Below, in pieces: positions 55,952 to 64,000 of a DNA stretch of 64,000 nucleotides. Where the stretch lies: positions 744,001 to 808,000 of the forward strand of contig NC_017249.1 of NCBI RefSeq assembly GCF_000284375.1, in the 5' to 3' direction. The DNA comes from Bradyrhizobium japonicum USDA 6 (GTDB lineage Bacteria; Pseudomonadota; Alphaproteobacteria; Rhizobiales; Xanthobacteraceae). The notes under the pieces were generated by a model, which did no database searches, had not been told where the DNA came from, and worked only from the letters and a program-made list of their open reading frames with translations. A program made the translations under genes and the position numbers. The first letter of the stretch is position 1, and every line of letters begins with the position of its first letter.

Positions 55952-57631
55952 ATGGGCGGAAACTGGCGCGACCGGACGGCAACGACCTTTGAATGCCAGA
56001 AGATGCCGGCGGTCTCGAGCCGCGGCATGGTGGTCAGCAACCATCCGCTGGCCTCCAGCGCCGGCGCCGAGATGCTGGCCGCCGGCGGCAACGCCATCGA
56101 CGCTGCGATCGCGACCCTGTTCACGCTGACCGTGGTCGAGCCGATGATGGTCGGCATCATCGGCGGCGGCATGGCGCATATACGTCTGGCTGACGGCAGC
56201 CACCGTTTCATCGACGGGCAGAGCACCGTGCCTGCGGCGGTGCGTGACACCACCTACACCTCCAGGCCGGGCTCGGCGCATGACGTGTTCGACACCGTCG
56301 GCAACGAGAACCTCAACGGCCCGAAGGCGGTCGCCACGCCGGGCTCGCTGAAAGCCTGGTGCGAGACGCTGCGCCGGTTCGGCACCATGAGCCTCGCGGA
56401 CGTCATGCAGCCCGCGATCAAGCATGCCGCGCGCGGCTATGCGGCGACGCCGTATTTGCACGAATGCATCAGCGAGAGCGCCGCCGAGATGCGCAAGGAC
56501 AAGCCGATTGCGGCGATCTATTTGCCTGATGGCGAGCCGCTCAAGGTCGGCGAACGCGTGGTGCAGGCCGAATATGCCGAGACGCGCCGCACCATCGCCG
56601 ACCACGGCGAGAAGGCCCTCTACGAGGGGCCGCTTGGTGATATCCTCGTCGACTACATGGAGAAGGCCGGCGGCTTCATCCGCCGCAACGATCTCACCGG
56701 CTACAAGACCGTCGAACGGCAACCGATCCGCGCCGACTATCGCGGCTGGACCATGCTTGGCCCGCCGCCGCCCGCGGCCTCCGGCGTCCACATCGCGCAG
56801 ATGCTGAACATTCTCGAGGGCTATGACATCGGAGGCCTCGGCTTCGGCACATCAGAGACCATCCACTATCTCGCCGAAGTCCTGAAGATCGCCTTCGCCG
56901 ATCGCGCCGCGGCCAGCGGCGATCCGGATTATGTCGGCGTCCCCGTGGAGCGGCTGACGTCGAAGGCCTATGCCGAGGAACGCCGTCGCGCCATCGATCC
57001 GGCGCGGGCGCAGGCCTGGGGCGCCGGCGTCTCGCAGCTCGAAGGCGCGCACACCACGCACATGACGGCCGCAGATGCGTTCGGCAACGTCGTCGCAACG
57101 ACGCAGACCATCAACAATCTCTTTGGCGCCAAGATCATGATCCCGGGCCTGGGTGCCATCGCCAACAACTACATGAACCTGTTCGATCCGCGTCCCGGCC
57201 ACGCGCTGTCACTGGCGCCGGGCAAGCGCGTCACTACCTCGATGTCGCCGATGATGGCGCTGCGTGACGGCAAGCTCTGCTATGCGCTCGGGCTGCCGGG
57301 CGGAAAACGCATCTTCCCTAGCGCGATGCAGGCGCTGGTGAATCTGATCGACCACGGCATGAGCCTGCAGGAAGCGGTCGAGGCGCCGCGCATCTGGACC
57401 GAAGGCAACGCGCTCGAAGTCGAGCAGAAGGTGCCGGAGGCCGTGCGCGCGAAGCTTGCGGGCCTCGGCCACAAGGTGCAGCCCGTCGCGACGGTGGCGG
57501 GCGGCATGAACGGCATTGCCTTCCACGACGACGGCAGCATGACCGGCGCCGCCTGCTGGCGCGCGGACGGCACGCCGGTCGGAATTTCGGGCGGGCTTGC
57601 GAAGGCCGGGGTCAGGTTCAGGCTGAGCTAG
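55952..57631 (+). CDS. Gamma-glutamyltransferase family protein
   Basis: 559 residues, N-terminal-nucleophile hydrolase. SSAGAEMLAAGGNAIDAAIATLFTLTVVEPMMVGIIGGG is the family N-part, and the autoprocessing threonine is in EGAHTTHMTAADAFGNVVATTQTIN. NLIDHGMSLQEAVEAPRIWTEGNALEVE is typical. No signal peptide, so a cytoplasmic enzyme that cleaves gamma-glutamyl bonds or acts on a related amide, for example an acylase-like substrate. Isolated rightward gene. Confidence 0.88.
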   Translation: MGGNWRDRTATTFECQKMPAVSSRGMVVSNHPLASSAGAEMLAAGGNAIDAAIATLFTLTVVEPMMVGIIGGGMAHIRLADGSHRFIDGQSTVPAAVRDTTYTSRPGSAHDVFDTVGNENLNGPKAVATPGSLKAWCETLRRFGTMSLADVMQPAIKHAARGYAATPYLHECISESAAEMRKDKPIAAIYLPDGEPLKVGERVVQAEYAETRRTIADHGEKALYEGPLGDILVDYMEKAGGFIRRNDLTGYKTVERQPIRADYRGWTMLGPPPPAASGVHIAQMLNILEGYDIGGLGFGTSETIHYLAEVLKIAFADRAAASGDPDYVGVPVERLTSKAYAEERRRAIDPARAQAWGAGVSQLEGAHTTHMTAADAFGNVVATTQTINNLFGAKIMIPGLGAIANNYMNLFDPRPGHALSLAPGKRVTTSMSPMMALRDGKLCYALGLPGGKRIFPSAMQALVNLIDHGMSLQEAVEAPRIWTEGNALEVEQKVPEAVRAKLAGLGHKVQPVATVAGGMNGIAFHDDGSMTGAACWRADGTPVGISGGLAKAGVRFRLS

Positions 57632-57652
57632 CGACCACGGCGACGGTGCGCT

Positions 57653-57678
57653 CACCTCTCCCGCAAGCGGGAGAGGTG
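57653..57678. repeat. Palindromic intergenic repeat, family E (solo)
   Basis: CACCTCTCCCGC-AA-GCGGGAGAGGTG: perfect 12-base arms. Same core as the pair at 18164-18281. Lies between the convergent gamma-glutamyltransferase and aldehyde dehydrogenase genes and might serve as a shared transcript-end hairpin. Confidence 0.7.
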
Positions 57679-57700
57679 GAGTCCGCGGCATCGCGCTTCC

Positions 57701-59182
57701 CTAACGCATCACAAACGGATTCGCCGGCACGTCCGTCGCGGTCGAGATCCAGACGCTCTTGGTCTCCTGATACTCGCGCACCGCGTCGATGCCGCTCTCG
57801 CGGCCGACGCCGGAATGCTTCATGCCGCCGAACGGCATCATGTAGCTGATGGCGCGATAGGTGTTCACCCATACGGTCCCGGCGCGCAATTGCTTCGGCA
57901 CGCGGATGGCGCGCGCGAGGTCGCGGGTCCAGATGCCTGCGGCAAGGCCGTAGATCGTGTCGTTGGCGATGCGGATGGCGTCCTCCTCGGTATCGAAGGC
58001 GATGATCGAGAGCACCGGGCCGAACACCTCCTCGCGCGCGATCCGCATGGTGTTGTCGACATCGGTGAAGATGGTCGGCTCGACGAACTGGCCGCCGATA
58101 ATGCCTTCGCCGGAGGCCGGCTTGCCGCCAAGCAGGCAGCGCGCGCCTTCCGCTTTGGCGATGTCGATATAGTCGAGGATCTTCTTGTACTGCGCGGGCG
58201 TCGTGACGGGGCCGATGTTCGTGTCGGCCTGCATGGGATTGCCGATCTTGGCCGAGCGCGCGAGTTCGAGCAGGCGATCCACGAACTTGTCCTTGATCGA
58301 GCGCTGCACGAGCAGACGCGATCCGGCGATGCAGGTCTGGCCCGTCGCCGCGAAGATGCCGGAGACGGCGCCGGCGGCTGCCGCGGCAAGATCGGCATCC
58401 TCGAACACGATGTTCGGCGACTTGCCGCCGAGCTCCAGCGATACGCGCTTCAGGCTCCGCGCCGCGGTTTCGTAAACGCGTGCGCCCGTCGTGTCCGAAC
58501 CCGTGAAGGTGATCTTGGCGACGCCGGGATGCGAAATCAGCTCGCTGCCGATCTCGGGGCCGAAGCCCGTCACGACGTTGAAGATGCCGTCAGGAATTCC
58601 TGCTTCCTTGGTCAGCGCAGCGAATTCCAGCGTGCTGGCCGAGGTGAATTCCGACGGCTTGACCACGACGGCGCAGCCGGCGGCGAGCGCTGCGGCGCAT
58701 TTCCAGGCGACAAACAGCAGCGGCGAATTCCAGGCGGTCAGTGCGGCGACGACGCCAACAGGCTCATGCGTCGTGTAGGCAAAGGTGTCGGCCTTGTCGA
58801 TCGGCACCAGGCCGCCTTCCAGCTTGTCGACGAGCCCGCCATAGTACCACCACCATTCCGCATGGTAGCGGAGCTGGCCGAGCATCTCCGCCATCAGTTT
58901 GCCATTGTCGCGCACCTCGATCTCGGCGAGACGCTCGGCATTTGCCGCGACGAGGTCGCCGAGCTTGTGCATCACCTTGCCGCGGGCCGAAGCCGTCATC
59001 TTCGCCCACGGGCCGCGCCACATGGCCTCGCTGGCGGCCTTCACGGCTTTGTCGGCATCCGCGGCCGATCCGCGCGGAATCCTTGCCCAAGGCTTGCCCT
59101 GATAGGGGTCGACCGAATCGAACCACTCGCCATTGGCGGGATCGACATAGGCGCCGTTGATGTAGAGCTGATAGGTCTTCAC
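57701..59182 (-). CDS. NAD(P)-dependent aldehyde dehydrogenase
   Basis: 493 residues from a GTG at 59182 behind GGGAGGA; the longer open frame adds 30 residues without family character. Catalytic cysteine in GQTCIAGSRL (about residue 293) and glutamate in SLELGGKSPNIVF. KITFTGSDTTGARVY is the cofactor part, and FGGMKHSGVGRE the C-terminal family motif. Oxidises an aldehyde to its acid; KTYQLYINGAYVDPANGEWF at the start suggests a broad-range or betaine-aldehyde-like enzyme. Substrate unknown. Confidence 0.92.
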   Translation of the reverse strand: MKTYQLYINGAYVDPANGEWFDSVDPYQGKPWARIPRGSAADADKAVKAASEAMWRGPWAKMTASARGKVMHKLGDLVAANAERLAEIEVRDNGKLMAEMLGQLRYHAEWWWYYGGLVDKLEGGLVPIDKADTFAYTTHEPVGVVAALTAWNSPLLFVAWKCAAALAAGCAVVVKPSEFTSASTLEFAALTKEAGIPDGIFNVVTGFGPEIGSELISHPGVAKITFTGSDTTGARVYETAARSLKRVSLELGGKSPNIVFEDADLAAAAAGAVSGIFAATGQTCIAGSRLLVQRSIKDKFVDRLLELARSAKIGNPMQADTNIGPVTTPAQYKKILDYIDIAKAEGARCLLGGKPASGEGIIGGQFVEPTIFTDVDNTMRIAREEVFGPVLSIIAFDTEEDAIRIANDTIYGLAAGIWTRDLARAIRVPKQLRAGTVWVNTYRAISYMMPFGGMKHSGVGRESGIDAVREYQETKSVWISTATDVPANPFVMR

Positions 59183-59309
59183 GAAGTCCTCCCGTCCGAG
59201 CGCATTATGATTGCGGCTGGAGGGGAAGCTATCACGGCTTTCATGACTTCGTTGCGGCGAAGCCACCCACAAAAGTTGCGTCAGCTCTGCTTACCGCGCC
59301 AGTCCATTC

Positions 59310-59497
59310 TCGGATTGTCGCGTGCCGCGGACGCAGCGCAGCACCAAAAGCGCGTTCACGCGCGTCTTCGACGCGCTATGGTGATGCGCTGCTGAGCCGG
59401 GGCCGAGAGAACTGATGCGTTGAATTTGACGTGGCGTAGGTCCCGGCATTTCGCAGCAACGCTGGCGCATTGCAGCGCGTCCGGGACACGAGAGCGG
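59310..59497. repeat. Palindromic intergenic repeat, family D (second copy)
   Basis: CGTGCCGCGGACGCAGCGCAGCACC, the central GCGCGTCTTCGACGCGC hairpin, GCTGAGCCGGGGCC and GTCCCGGCATTTCGCAGC / GCGCGTCCGGGACACGAGAGCGG resemble 41221-41368 but the left terminal arm is lost. The 329-base gap 59183-59511 holds only this element and the upstream region of the aldehyde dehydrogenase. Confidence 0.65.
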
Positions 59498-59511
59498 TGT
59501 TCGGCGCTCGC

Positions 59512-60870
59512 CTATTTCCGCACGCAGATCACGCGGACGACGGCCGCCTTCGCATCCGTCGACGTGCCAGTCGCCGTGACGGCGTTCGCCTTCAGGAAAT
59601 CGCGCACCGTTTCTGCAGACACCATCACCGCTTGCGACGCCGGCACTGATGTCGGGGGCCCGGCGACCATCGCCGGCTTCAACAGTGCGACGCCGGCGAA
59701 CTTGCCGTCGCCGTCGATGGCCGGGCTGCCGGAGAAGCCGACCGCCGGCGGAGGGGACAGCGCGGAATCGCTTGCTGTGACCGGCGCCAGCGCGCCCTTG
59801 AGGCTCGATACGCCCGCAGCTCCGCCCTGGCTCTGCGGATCGGCAATACCGATGACATCGACGCCCGTCTTCGCCGCGCCGCCCGTGAGGCTGAGCGGCT
59901 TCAGGCCGCGCGCGCCGTAGATGTGCAGGAGCGCGAGATCGTGCTCCTTGTCCTCGGCGAGACGGTCGGCGCTGCCATAGCCGGCAATGGTGATCGCGAG
60001 ACAGCTATCGGTAATGAGGCGGTCCGTGACAATCGCACCGTCGTCGCTGACGACGATGCCGGTACCATACTCGACGGTCTTGCGCGGCGGCGGCCCGGCC
60101 TGCGGTCCCGTCGGAAATGCATTGAACGCGCTCGACATCGCGATCACGACCGGCTCGACGGTGTTCTCGGTCGCCTGGTCGTAGAGGATCGTCATGGTGC
60201 GGACTTCGTCGCCCTTGAAGGTGCCTCGCACGTAGAATTTCTTGAGGCCCTGCAACCCCGACAACACGAAGAAATCGGGCTTCACCACGGTGTAGTCGAC
60301 CTTGCGCCCCGACGGTTCCTTCTCCAGCTCGGCGAGTTTCGCCGTGGTCGGGTTGGCTTCCTTGCGGCGGCTCAGCAGCACCTGCACCGTGCCGGTCGGC
60401 GAAGTCCATTTCGAGCCGTTGGCATCGGTCGCCTGCTGCGGCACCAATTTGCCGGGGATGCCGAGCCGGGCGCCGCTGGTCGGCTCCATCACGATCTTCC
60501 AGCCGACGCTTTCCTGCTTGCGCCGCGCGGTCTCGGCGAGCGCAGCGCGCTCCTGCGGATTGAGCACGCCGGTCGGCTTGCCACCCTTGGCCTTCTGATA
60601 TTCCTTGATCGCCTCGACCATGCGCGCGCTGACGTCGCCGGTGATGGCACCGTTATATTGGCCGACCCAGGCGAGGTCGGACTGGAGCGACAGCCGTTCC
60701 GCCTGCGCCATCGCATCAGCCGTCGCCGACGGCCTCTGCAGTGCGGGAGGCCGGATCGGCATGGTCTGGACCGGCTTCGGCTTGGTGCCGGGGACCTCCG
60801 GCGCCGTCATCTGGGCGCTCGCACCTGTGGCAGCCGCAAACATCAGTGTTGCCGCAAGCATCGATCTCAT
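59512..60870 (-). CDS. Exported trypsin-like protein with peptidoglycan-binding-type domain; catalytic His not evident
   Basis: 452 residues with a signal peptide (MRSMLAATLMFAAATGASAQ). Residues about 55-120 are a PG_binding_1-like region (DLAWVGQYNGAITGDVSARMVEAIKEYQKAKGGKPTGVL). The C-terminal half resembles trypsin-like HtrA proteins: YGTGIVVSDDGAIVTDRLI, EHDLALLHI and VGFSGSPAIDGDGKFAGVALL (Ser of GxSGSP). The usual TNHHV after GxIV is replaced by TDRLI, so the histidine is not evident and activity is doubtful. The periplasmic role is unknown. ATG 60870 is chosen as it starts the signal peptide. Confidence 0.82.
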   Translation of the reverse strand: MRSMLAATLMFAAATGASAQMTAPEVPGTKPKPVQTMPIRPPALQRPSATADAMAQAERLSLQSDLAWVGQYNGAITGDVSARMVEAIKEYQKAKGGKPTGVLNPQERAALAETARRKQESVGWKIVMEPTSGARLGIPGKLVPQQATDANGSKWTSPTGTVQVLLSRRKEANPTTAKLAELEKEPSGRKVDYTVVKPDFFVLSGLQGLKKFYVRGTFKGDEVRTMTILYDQATENTVEPVVIAMSSAFNAFPTGPQAGPPPRKTVEYGTGIVVSDDGAIVTDRLITDSCLAITIAGYGSADRLAEDKEHDLALLHIYGARGLKPLSLTGGAAKTGVDVIGIADPQSQGGAAGVSSLKGALAPVTASDSALSPPPAVGFSGSPAIDGDGKFAGVALLKPAMVAGPPTSVPASQAVMVSAETVRDFLKANAVTATGTSTDAKAAVVRVICVRK

Positions 60871-60961
60871 GACAAATCCAGCCAGCCCATTGAACGTGCC
60901 GCCATTGAAGCACATCTCGTTGGTCGCGAACAATGTTGGGGCGGTTCAGGAGTAAGAGAAG

Positions 60962-61765
60962 GTGCTGAGCCCGGACGAACTCGAACGCTATGCCCGGCAT
61001 ATCGTGCTGCGCGATGTCGGCGGGCCGGGCCAGGCCGCGCTGAAGCGGGCCTCCGTGCTGGTGGTCGGCGCCGGCGGGCTCGGCGCGCCCGCGCTGATGT
61101 ATCTGGCGGCCGCCGGCATTGGTACGCTCGGCGTGGTCGATGACGACGTGGTCTCGCTGTCAAACCTCCAGCGCCAGGTGATCCATACGACGCCCGATAT
61201 CGGCCGGCACAAGGTCGAAAGCGCGGCCGAGCGGATCTCCGCGCTCAATCCGCATGTCCGCTTCGTCGGCCATGCCACCTGGCTCAATGCCGACAATGCG
61301 CTGAGCATGATCGGAGACTATGATCTCGTGCTCGACGGCTCTGACAATTTCTCGACGCGTTATCTGGTCTCGGATGCCTGCTTCTTCGCGAAGCGGCCGC
61401 TTATCACGGCGGCGCTCGGCACCTTCGACGGCTCGCTCACCACCATCCGCGCGCATGAGAAGAACGAGCAGGGCGTGTTCAATCCGACCTATCGCTGCCT
61501 GTTTCCGGAGGCGCCGCCGCCCGGCACCGTGCCGGCCTGCGCGGAGGCCGGTGTCATGGGCGCGCTTGCGGGCGTGATGGGCTCGATGATGGCGCTGGAG
61601 GCGATCCGCGAGATCGTCGGCTTCGGCGACGGCCTCGTCGGCCGCCTCCTGATGATCGACGCGCGCGCGATGCGCTTCGAGACGCTGCGCTACGCGCGCG
61701 ATCCGGCCAATCCGCTCAACGGCGATGGGCCCGTGATCACCGATCTCAGCGCCCATCGCACCTGA
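60962..61765 (+). CDS. moeB: MoeB/ThiF-family sulfur-carrier adenylyltransferase
   Basis: 267 residues. MLSPDELERYARHIVLRDVGGPGQAALKRASVLVVGAGGLG is the E1-like N-terminus with the GxGGxG nucleotide loop; DSDNF-like DGSDNFSTRYLVSDAC and the zinc/catalytic cysteine segment VPACAEAGVMGAL follow. Activates the C-terminal glycine of MoaD, ThiS or a related carrier by adenylation. The C-terminal zinc cysteine pair of E. coli MoeB is not complete (only CLF visible). GTG start; cofactor (molybdopterin versus thiamin) is not settled. Confidence 0.85.
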   Translation: MLSPDELERYARHIVLRDVGGPGQAALKRASVLVVGAGGLGAPALMYLAAAGIGTLGVVDDDVVSLSNLQRQVIHTTPDIGRHKVESAAERISALNPHVRFVGHATWLNADNALSMIGDYDLVLDGSDNFSTRYLVSDACFFAKRPLITAALGTFDGSLTTIRAHEKNEQGVFNPTYRCLFPEAPPPGTVPACAEAGVMGALAGVMGSMMALEAIREIVGFGDGLVGRLLMIDARAMRFETLRYARDPANPLNGDGPVITDLSAHRT

Positions 61766-61774
61766 TCGCTGCCG

Positions 61775-62782
61775 TTACCGCGTCGCCGGCTTCTCGCTGT
61801 CGAGATGCGCCATCTGCTCGGCCGCGTAGCGCGTGCCGGAAGCGACGTCGGGCGGAAATGCCTTTGCAAGCGCCGCAAGATGCGCCGGCGTCAGCGTTAG
61901 TTTCGCCGCGCCGAGCGCTTCGGTGAGACGGTTGCGCGTGCGTGCGCCGACCAGCGGCACGATCTCCTTGCCTTGAGCCGCCACCCAGGCGATCGCGACC
62001 TGCGCCGGCGTCGCGCCGATCTCCGTGGCGATGGCGCGGAGCTGCTCCGCCAGCGCGAGATTGGCATCGAGATTTGCACCCTGGAAGCGCGGCGTCATCA
62101 GCCGGTAATCCCGGCCGGTCTTGCCGGAGTCCTTCGACCAATGGCCGCTGATCAGGCCGCGCGCCAGCACGCCATAGGCGGTGATGGAAATACCGAGCTC
62201 GCGGCAGGTCTTGAGGATGTCGCGTTCGATGCCGCGCTCGATCAGCGAATACTCGATCTGGAGATCGGCGATCGGATGCACGGCGTGCGCGCGGCGAATG
62301 GTGTCTGAGCCGACCTCGGACAGGCCGATATGCCTGATGTAGCCGGCCGTCACGAGATCAGCGAGACCGCCGATCGTCTCTTCGATGGGGACGTTGGGGT
62401 CGAGACGTGCCGGGCGGTAGACGTCGATATGGTCGGTGCCGAGACGTTGCAGCGAATAGGCCAGGAAGTTTTTCGTCGCGGCTGGCCTTGTGTCCATGCC
62501 GGCGAACTCGCCGGCGGGCCCGCGCAGTGCGCCGAACTTCACGCTGATCTGCACTTTTTCGCGCGGCACATCCTTCAGGGCCTCGCGCACCAGCATTTCA
62601 TTGTGACCCATGGCGTAGAAATCGCCGGTGTCCAGCAGCGTGATGCCGGCATCGAGCGCTGCATGGACCGTGGCGATGCTTTCGCCGCGGTCGGCAGGGC
62701 CATAGACCTCCGACATGCCCATGCAGCCGAGACCAAGGGCGGAGACGGTCGGACCGGTTGAACCGAGTTTGCGCTGTTCCAT
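61775..62782 (-). CDS. Aldo/keto reductase
   Basis: 335 residues from the ATG at 62782 (MEQRKLGSTGPTVSALGLGC). TIM-barrel NADPH enzyme; catalytic tetrad in LLDTGDFYAMGHNEMLVREAL (Asp, Tyr), VQISVKFG (Lys) and a His-position in DHIDVYRPARLDP that reads R rather than the usual H. The cofactor motif is in LAEQLRAIATEIGATPAQVAIAWVAAQ. Divergent from a LysR regulator that likely controls it; convergent with moeB nine bases away. Substrate unknown. Confidence 0.9.
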   Translation of the reverse strand: MEQRKLGSTGPTVSALGLGCMGMSEVYGPADRGESIATVHAALDAGITLLDTGDFYAMGHNEMLVREALKDVPREKVQISVKFGALRGPAGEFAGMDTRPAATKNFLAYSLQRLGTDHIDVYRPARLDPNVPIEETIGGLADLVTAGYIRHIGLSEVGSDTIRRAHAVHPIADLQIEYSLIERGIERDILKTCRELGISITAYGVLARGLISGHWSKDSGKTGRDYRLMTPRFQGANLDANLALAEQLRAIATEIGATPAQVAIAWVAAQGKEIVPLVGARTRNRLTEALGAAKLTLTPAHLAALAKAFPPDVASGTRYAAEQMAHLDSEKPATR

Positions 62783-62882
62783 GATGGCTCTCCTCAAGAG
62801 GCGGCAGGCTGATTGCGCCGCGTGACGAGGCCAGATATGCGCCTGACCGATTAGGCCGATAAGCTGGACAATCTAGAATAGC

Positions 62883-62902
62883 TTGTTCATCATAGCGAAC
62901 AA
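62883..62902. promoter_or_regulatory. Inverted repeat at the LysR/AKR divergent promoter
   Basis: TTGTTC-N8-GAACAA, perfect six-base arms, ends on the first base of the LysR start codon. It is a candidate autoregulatory site for the LysR protein, though LysR sites usually have a T-N11-A core; none was clearer. Confidence 0.5.
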
Positions 62903-63813
62903 TGGCCGAGTCCGATCTGCGTGATCTCGACGTCTTCGTGGCGGTTGCCCGCACCCGCAATTTCCGGCGTGCGGCGATCGAAATTCGCGTGTCGGTGTCG
63001 AGCCTTAGCCAACGGCTGCGGGATCTGGAGGAGCGCCTTGGCGTCCGCCTGATGAACCGCACCACCCGCAGCGTCGCGCTGACCGAGGCGGGCGAGCTTT
63101 TGTTGTCCCGCATTGCTCCGGCGCTGCGCGATGTCGGCGATGCCCTGGACCAGGTCCGCGGCCTGCGCGAAGTGGCTTCGGGACGCCTGCGCATCAACGC
63201 CCCGCCGCCCGCGGTGGACCTCGTGCTGGCGCCGATGGTCGGGCCGTTCCTTGCGACCTACCCGCAGGTCGACCTCGACATCGTTTCCGAAAGCGGCTTC
63301 GTCGACATCGTCAGCGCCGGCTACGATGCCGGCGTGCGTTATGGCGAGCATCTCGCGCAGGACATGGTGGCGATCCCGCTGAGCGGTCCGCAGAGCTATG
63401 TCGTCGTCGCATCGCCTGCGTACATCGCGCGCCGCGGCAAGCCGAAGCATCCGAAGGATCTGCTCGACCATGACTGCATCCGCGCCCGCTACTCGAGCGG
63501 CGTCATGCATGATCTGGAGTTCGAGAAGGCTGGCCAGATCGTAAAGGTCGATCCGCCCGCAAAGCTGATCTCGACCAACATGGGCCTTGCCATGCGCGCT
63601 GCACTCGACGGCGCCGGCATCTGGGCGACGCTCGATGGCTACGTTCATGACGCCGTGACGTCCGGCGCGCTGGTCAGCTTGATGGAAGATTGGTGCGAGC
63701 CGTTTCCGGGCCCGTTCCTGTACTATCCGAGCCGACGCCAGACGCCGCCCGCGCTACGCGCTTTCATAGATTTCGTCGCGGATTGGCGCAAACGCGAGAC
63801 GCGCGGCAAATAA
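62902..63813 (+). CDS. LysR-family transcriptional regulator
   Basis: 303 residues. N-terminal winged helix-turn-helix DLDVFVAVARTRNFRRAAIEIRVSVSSLSQRLRDLEERLGVRLMNRTTRSVALTEAG (about 6-62) and a type 2 periplasmic-binding-protein-like effector domain from about 92 (GRLRINAPPPAVDLVLAPM). Divergent from the aldo/keto reductase, its likely target. The effector is not evident. Confidence 0.93.
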   Translation: MAESDLRDLDVFVAVARTRNFRRAAIEIRVSVSSLSQRLRDLEERLGVRLMNRTTRSVALTEAGELLLSRIAPALRDVGDALDQVRGLREVASGRLRINAPPPAVDLVLAPMVGPFLATYPQVDLDIVSESGFVDIVSAGYDAGVRYGEHLAQDMVAIPLSGPQSYVVVASPAYIARRGKPKHPKDLLDHDCIRARYSSGVMHDLEFEKAGQIVKVDPPAKLISTNMGLAMRAALDGAGIWATLDGYVHDAVTSGALVSLMEDWCEPFPGPFLYYPSRRQTPPALRAFIDFVADWRKRETRGK

Positions 63814-63816
63814 ACC

Positions 63817-64000
63817 TCAGAGCATGCTCGGCAGCACGCGGTCCGGCGGCTTGTGCGCGTCGAGGAAGGTGCGGATGTTGATGATCACCTTCTCGCCCAT
63901 CTCGACGCGGCCCTCGATCGTGGCCGAGCCCATATGCGGCAGCAGCGCCACCTTGCCGGCCTTGGCGAGCCGCACCAGCTTTGGATTGACCGCGGGCTCG
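63817..64000 (-). CDS. D-isomer-specific 2-hydroxyacid dehydrogenase, C-terminal end (partial)
   Basis: The 3' end of a leftward gene that begins beyond the window; stop TGA at 63819-63817. The last 60 codons read EPAVNPKLVRLAKAGKVALLPHMGSATIEGRVEMGEKVIINIRTFLDAHKPPDRVLPSML, the catalytic-histidine region (LLPHMGSAT) of glyoxylate/hydroxypyruvate reductases. Only the tail is visible, so cofactor and substrate calls need the rest of the gene. Confidence 0.85.
   Translation of the reverse strand, partial: EPAVNPKLVRLAKAGKVALLPHMGSATIEGRVEMGEKVIINIRTFLDAHKPPDRVLPSML

Overview
The window is a stretch of chromosome from a GC-rich alphaproteobacterium, most likely Bradyrhizobium or a close relative in the Nitrobacteraceae. 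This is inferred from gene order (aroA-cmk-rpsA-sppA-ihfB-lapA-trpF-trpB-trpA-accD-folC; divL/tsaE-amgK/murU/addB/addA/trxA; mutM beside ubiE-ubiB-coaBC-dut), from protein similarity remembered without a database search, from a ROSE-type RNA thermometer, and from several families of short palindromic intergenic repeats. It is mostly a core, syntenic region with accessory islets. No prophage, insertion sequence or CRISPR array was seen.

Layout. Positions 1-227 hold no gene I can recognise. 0.2-5.5 kb is a two-partner secretion locus (transporter plus an FHA-type exoprotein broken by a one-base frameshift), followed by a TPR protein. 7-11.5 kb is a TetR-controlled catabolic cluster (SDR, saccharopine-dehydrogenase-like protein, acyl-CoA synthetase) with strong tandem operators. 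11.6-13.5 kb has a VWA/DUF1194 protein and a heat-shock bicistron (Hsp20 plus DUF1150) with an RpoH-type promoter and ROSE-like thermometer. 13.7-18 kb is the ugpBAEC glycerol-3-phosphate ABC importer with a Pho box. 18.3-21.7 kb has a CoA-transferase, the divergent ohr/ohrR pair, a GIY-YIG protein, tRNA-Ala(GGC) and an acidic TIGR02300 protein. 21.9-34 kb is housekeeping: shikimate, CMP kinase, ribosomal protein S1, SppA, IHF-beta, tryptophan, acetyl-CoA carboxylase and folate genes.

34-46.7 kb is read leftward: divL (cell-cycle pseudo-kinase), a TsaE-AmgK fusion, a PilZ protein, murU, addB, addA and trxA, joining tRNA modification, muropeptide recycling and recombination repair. 46.9-49.4 kb is a leftward MAPEG-SDR-cupin-TetR operon with inverted-repeat operators at its promoter. 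49.5-53.8 kb is dut, coaBC, ubiB and ubiE. The most unusual gene is coaBC: it carries an N-terminal FitA/VapB-like ribbon-helix-helix DNA-binding domain, and its short promoter region holds a GATAGC/GCTATC palindrome resembling FitA half-sites, which suggests self-regulation of coenzyme A synthesis. It also appears to lack the usual lid cysteine of the decarboxylase domain.

53.8-64 kb has mutM, an orphan ParA, a gamma-glutamyltransferase, an aldehyde dehydrogenase, a trypsin-like protein without an obvious catalytic histidine, MoeB/ThiF, an aldo/keto reductase divergent from a LysR regulator, and the 3' end of a 2-hydroxyacid dehydrogenase. All functional calls rest on motif recognition by eye; start sites were chosen from ribosome-binding sites and family length.
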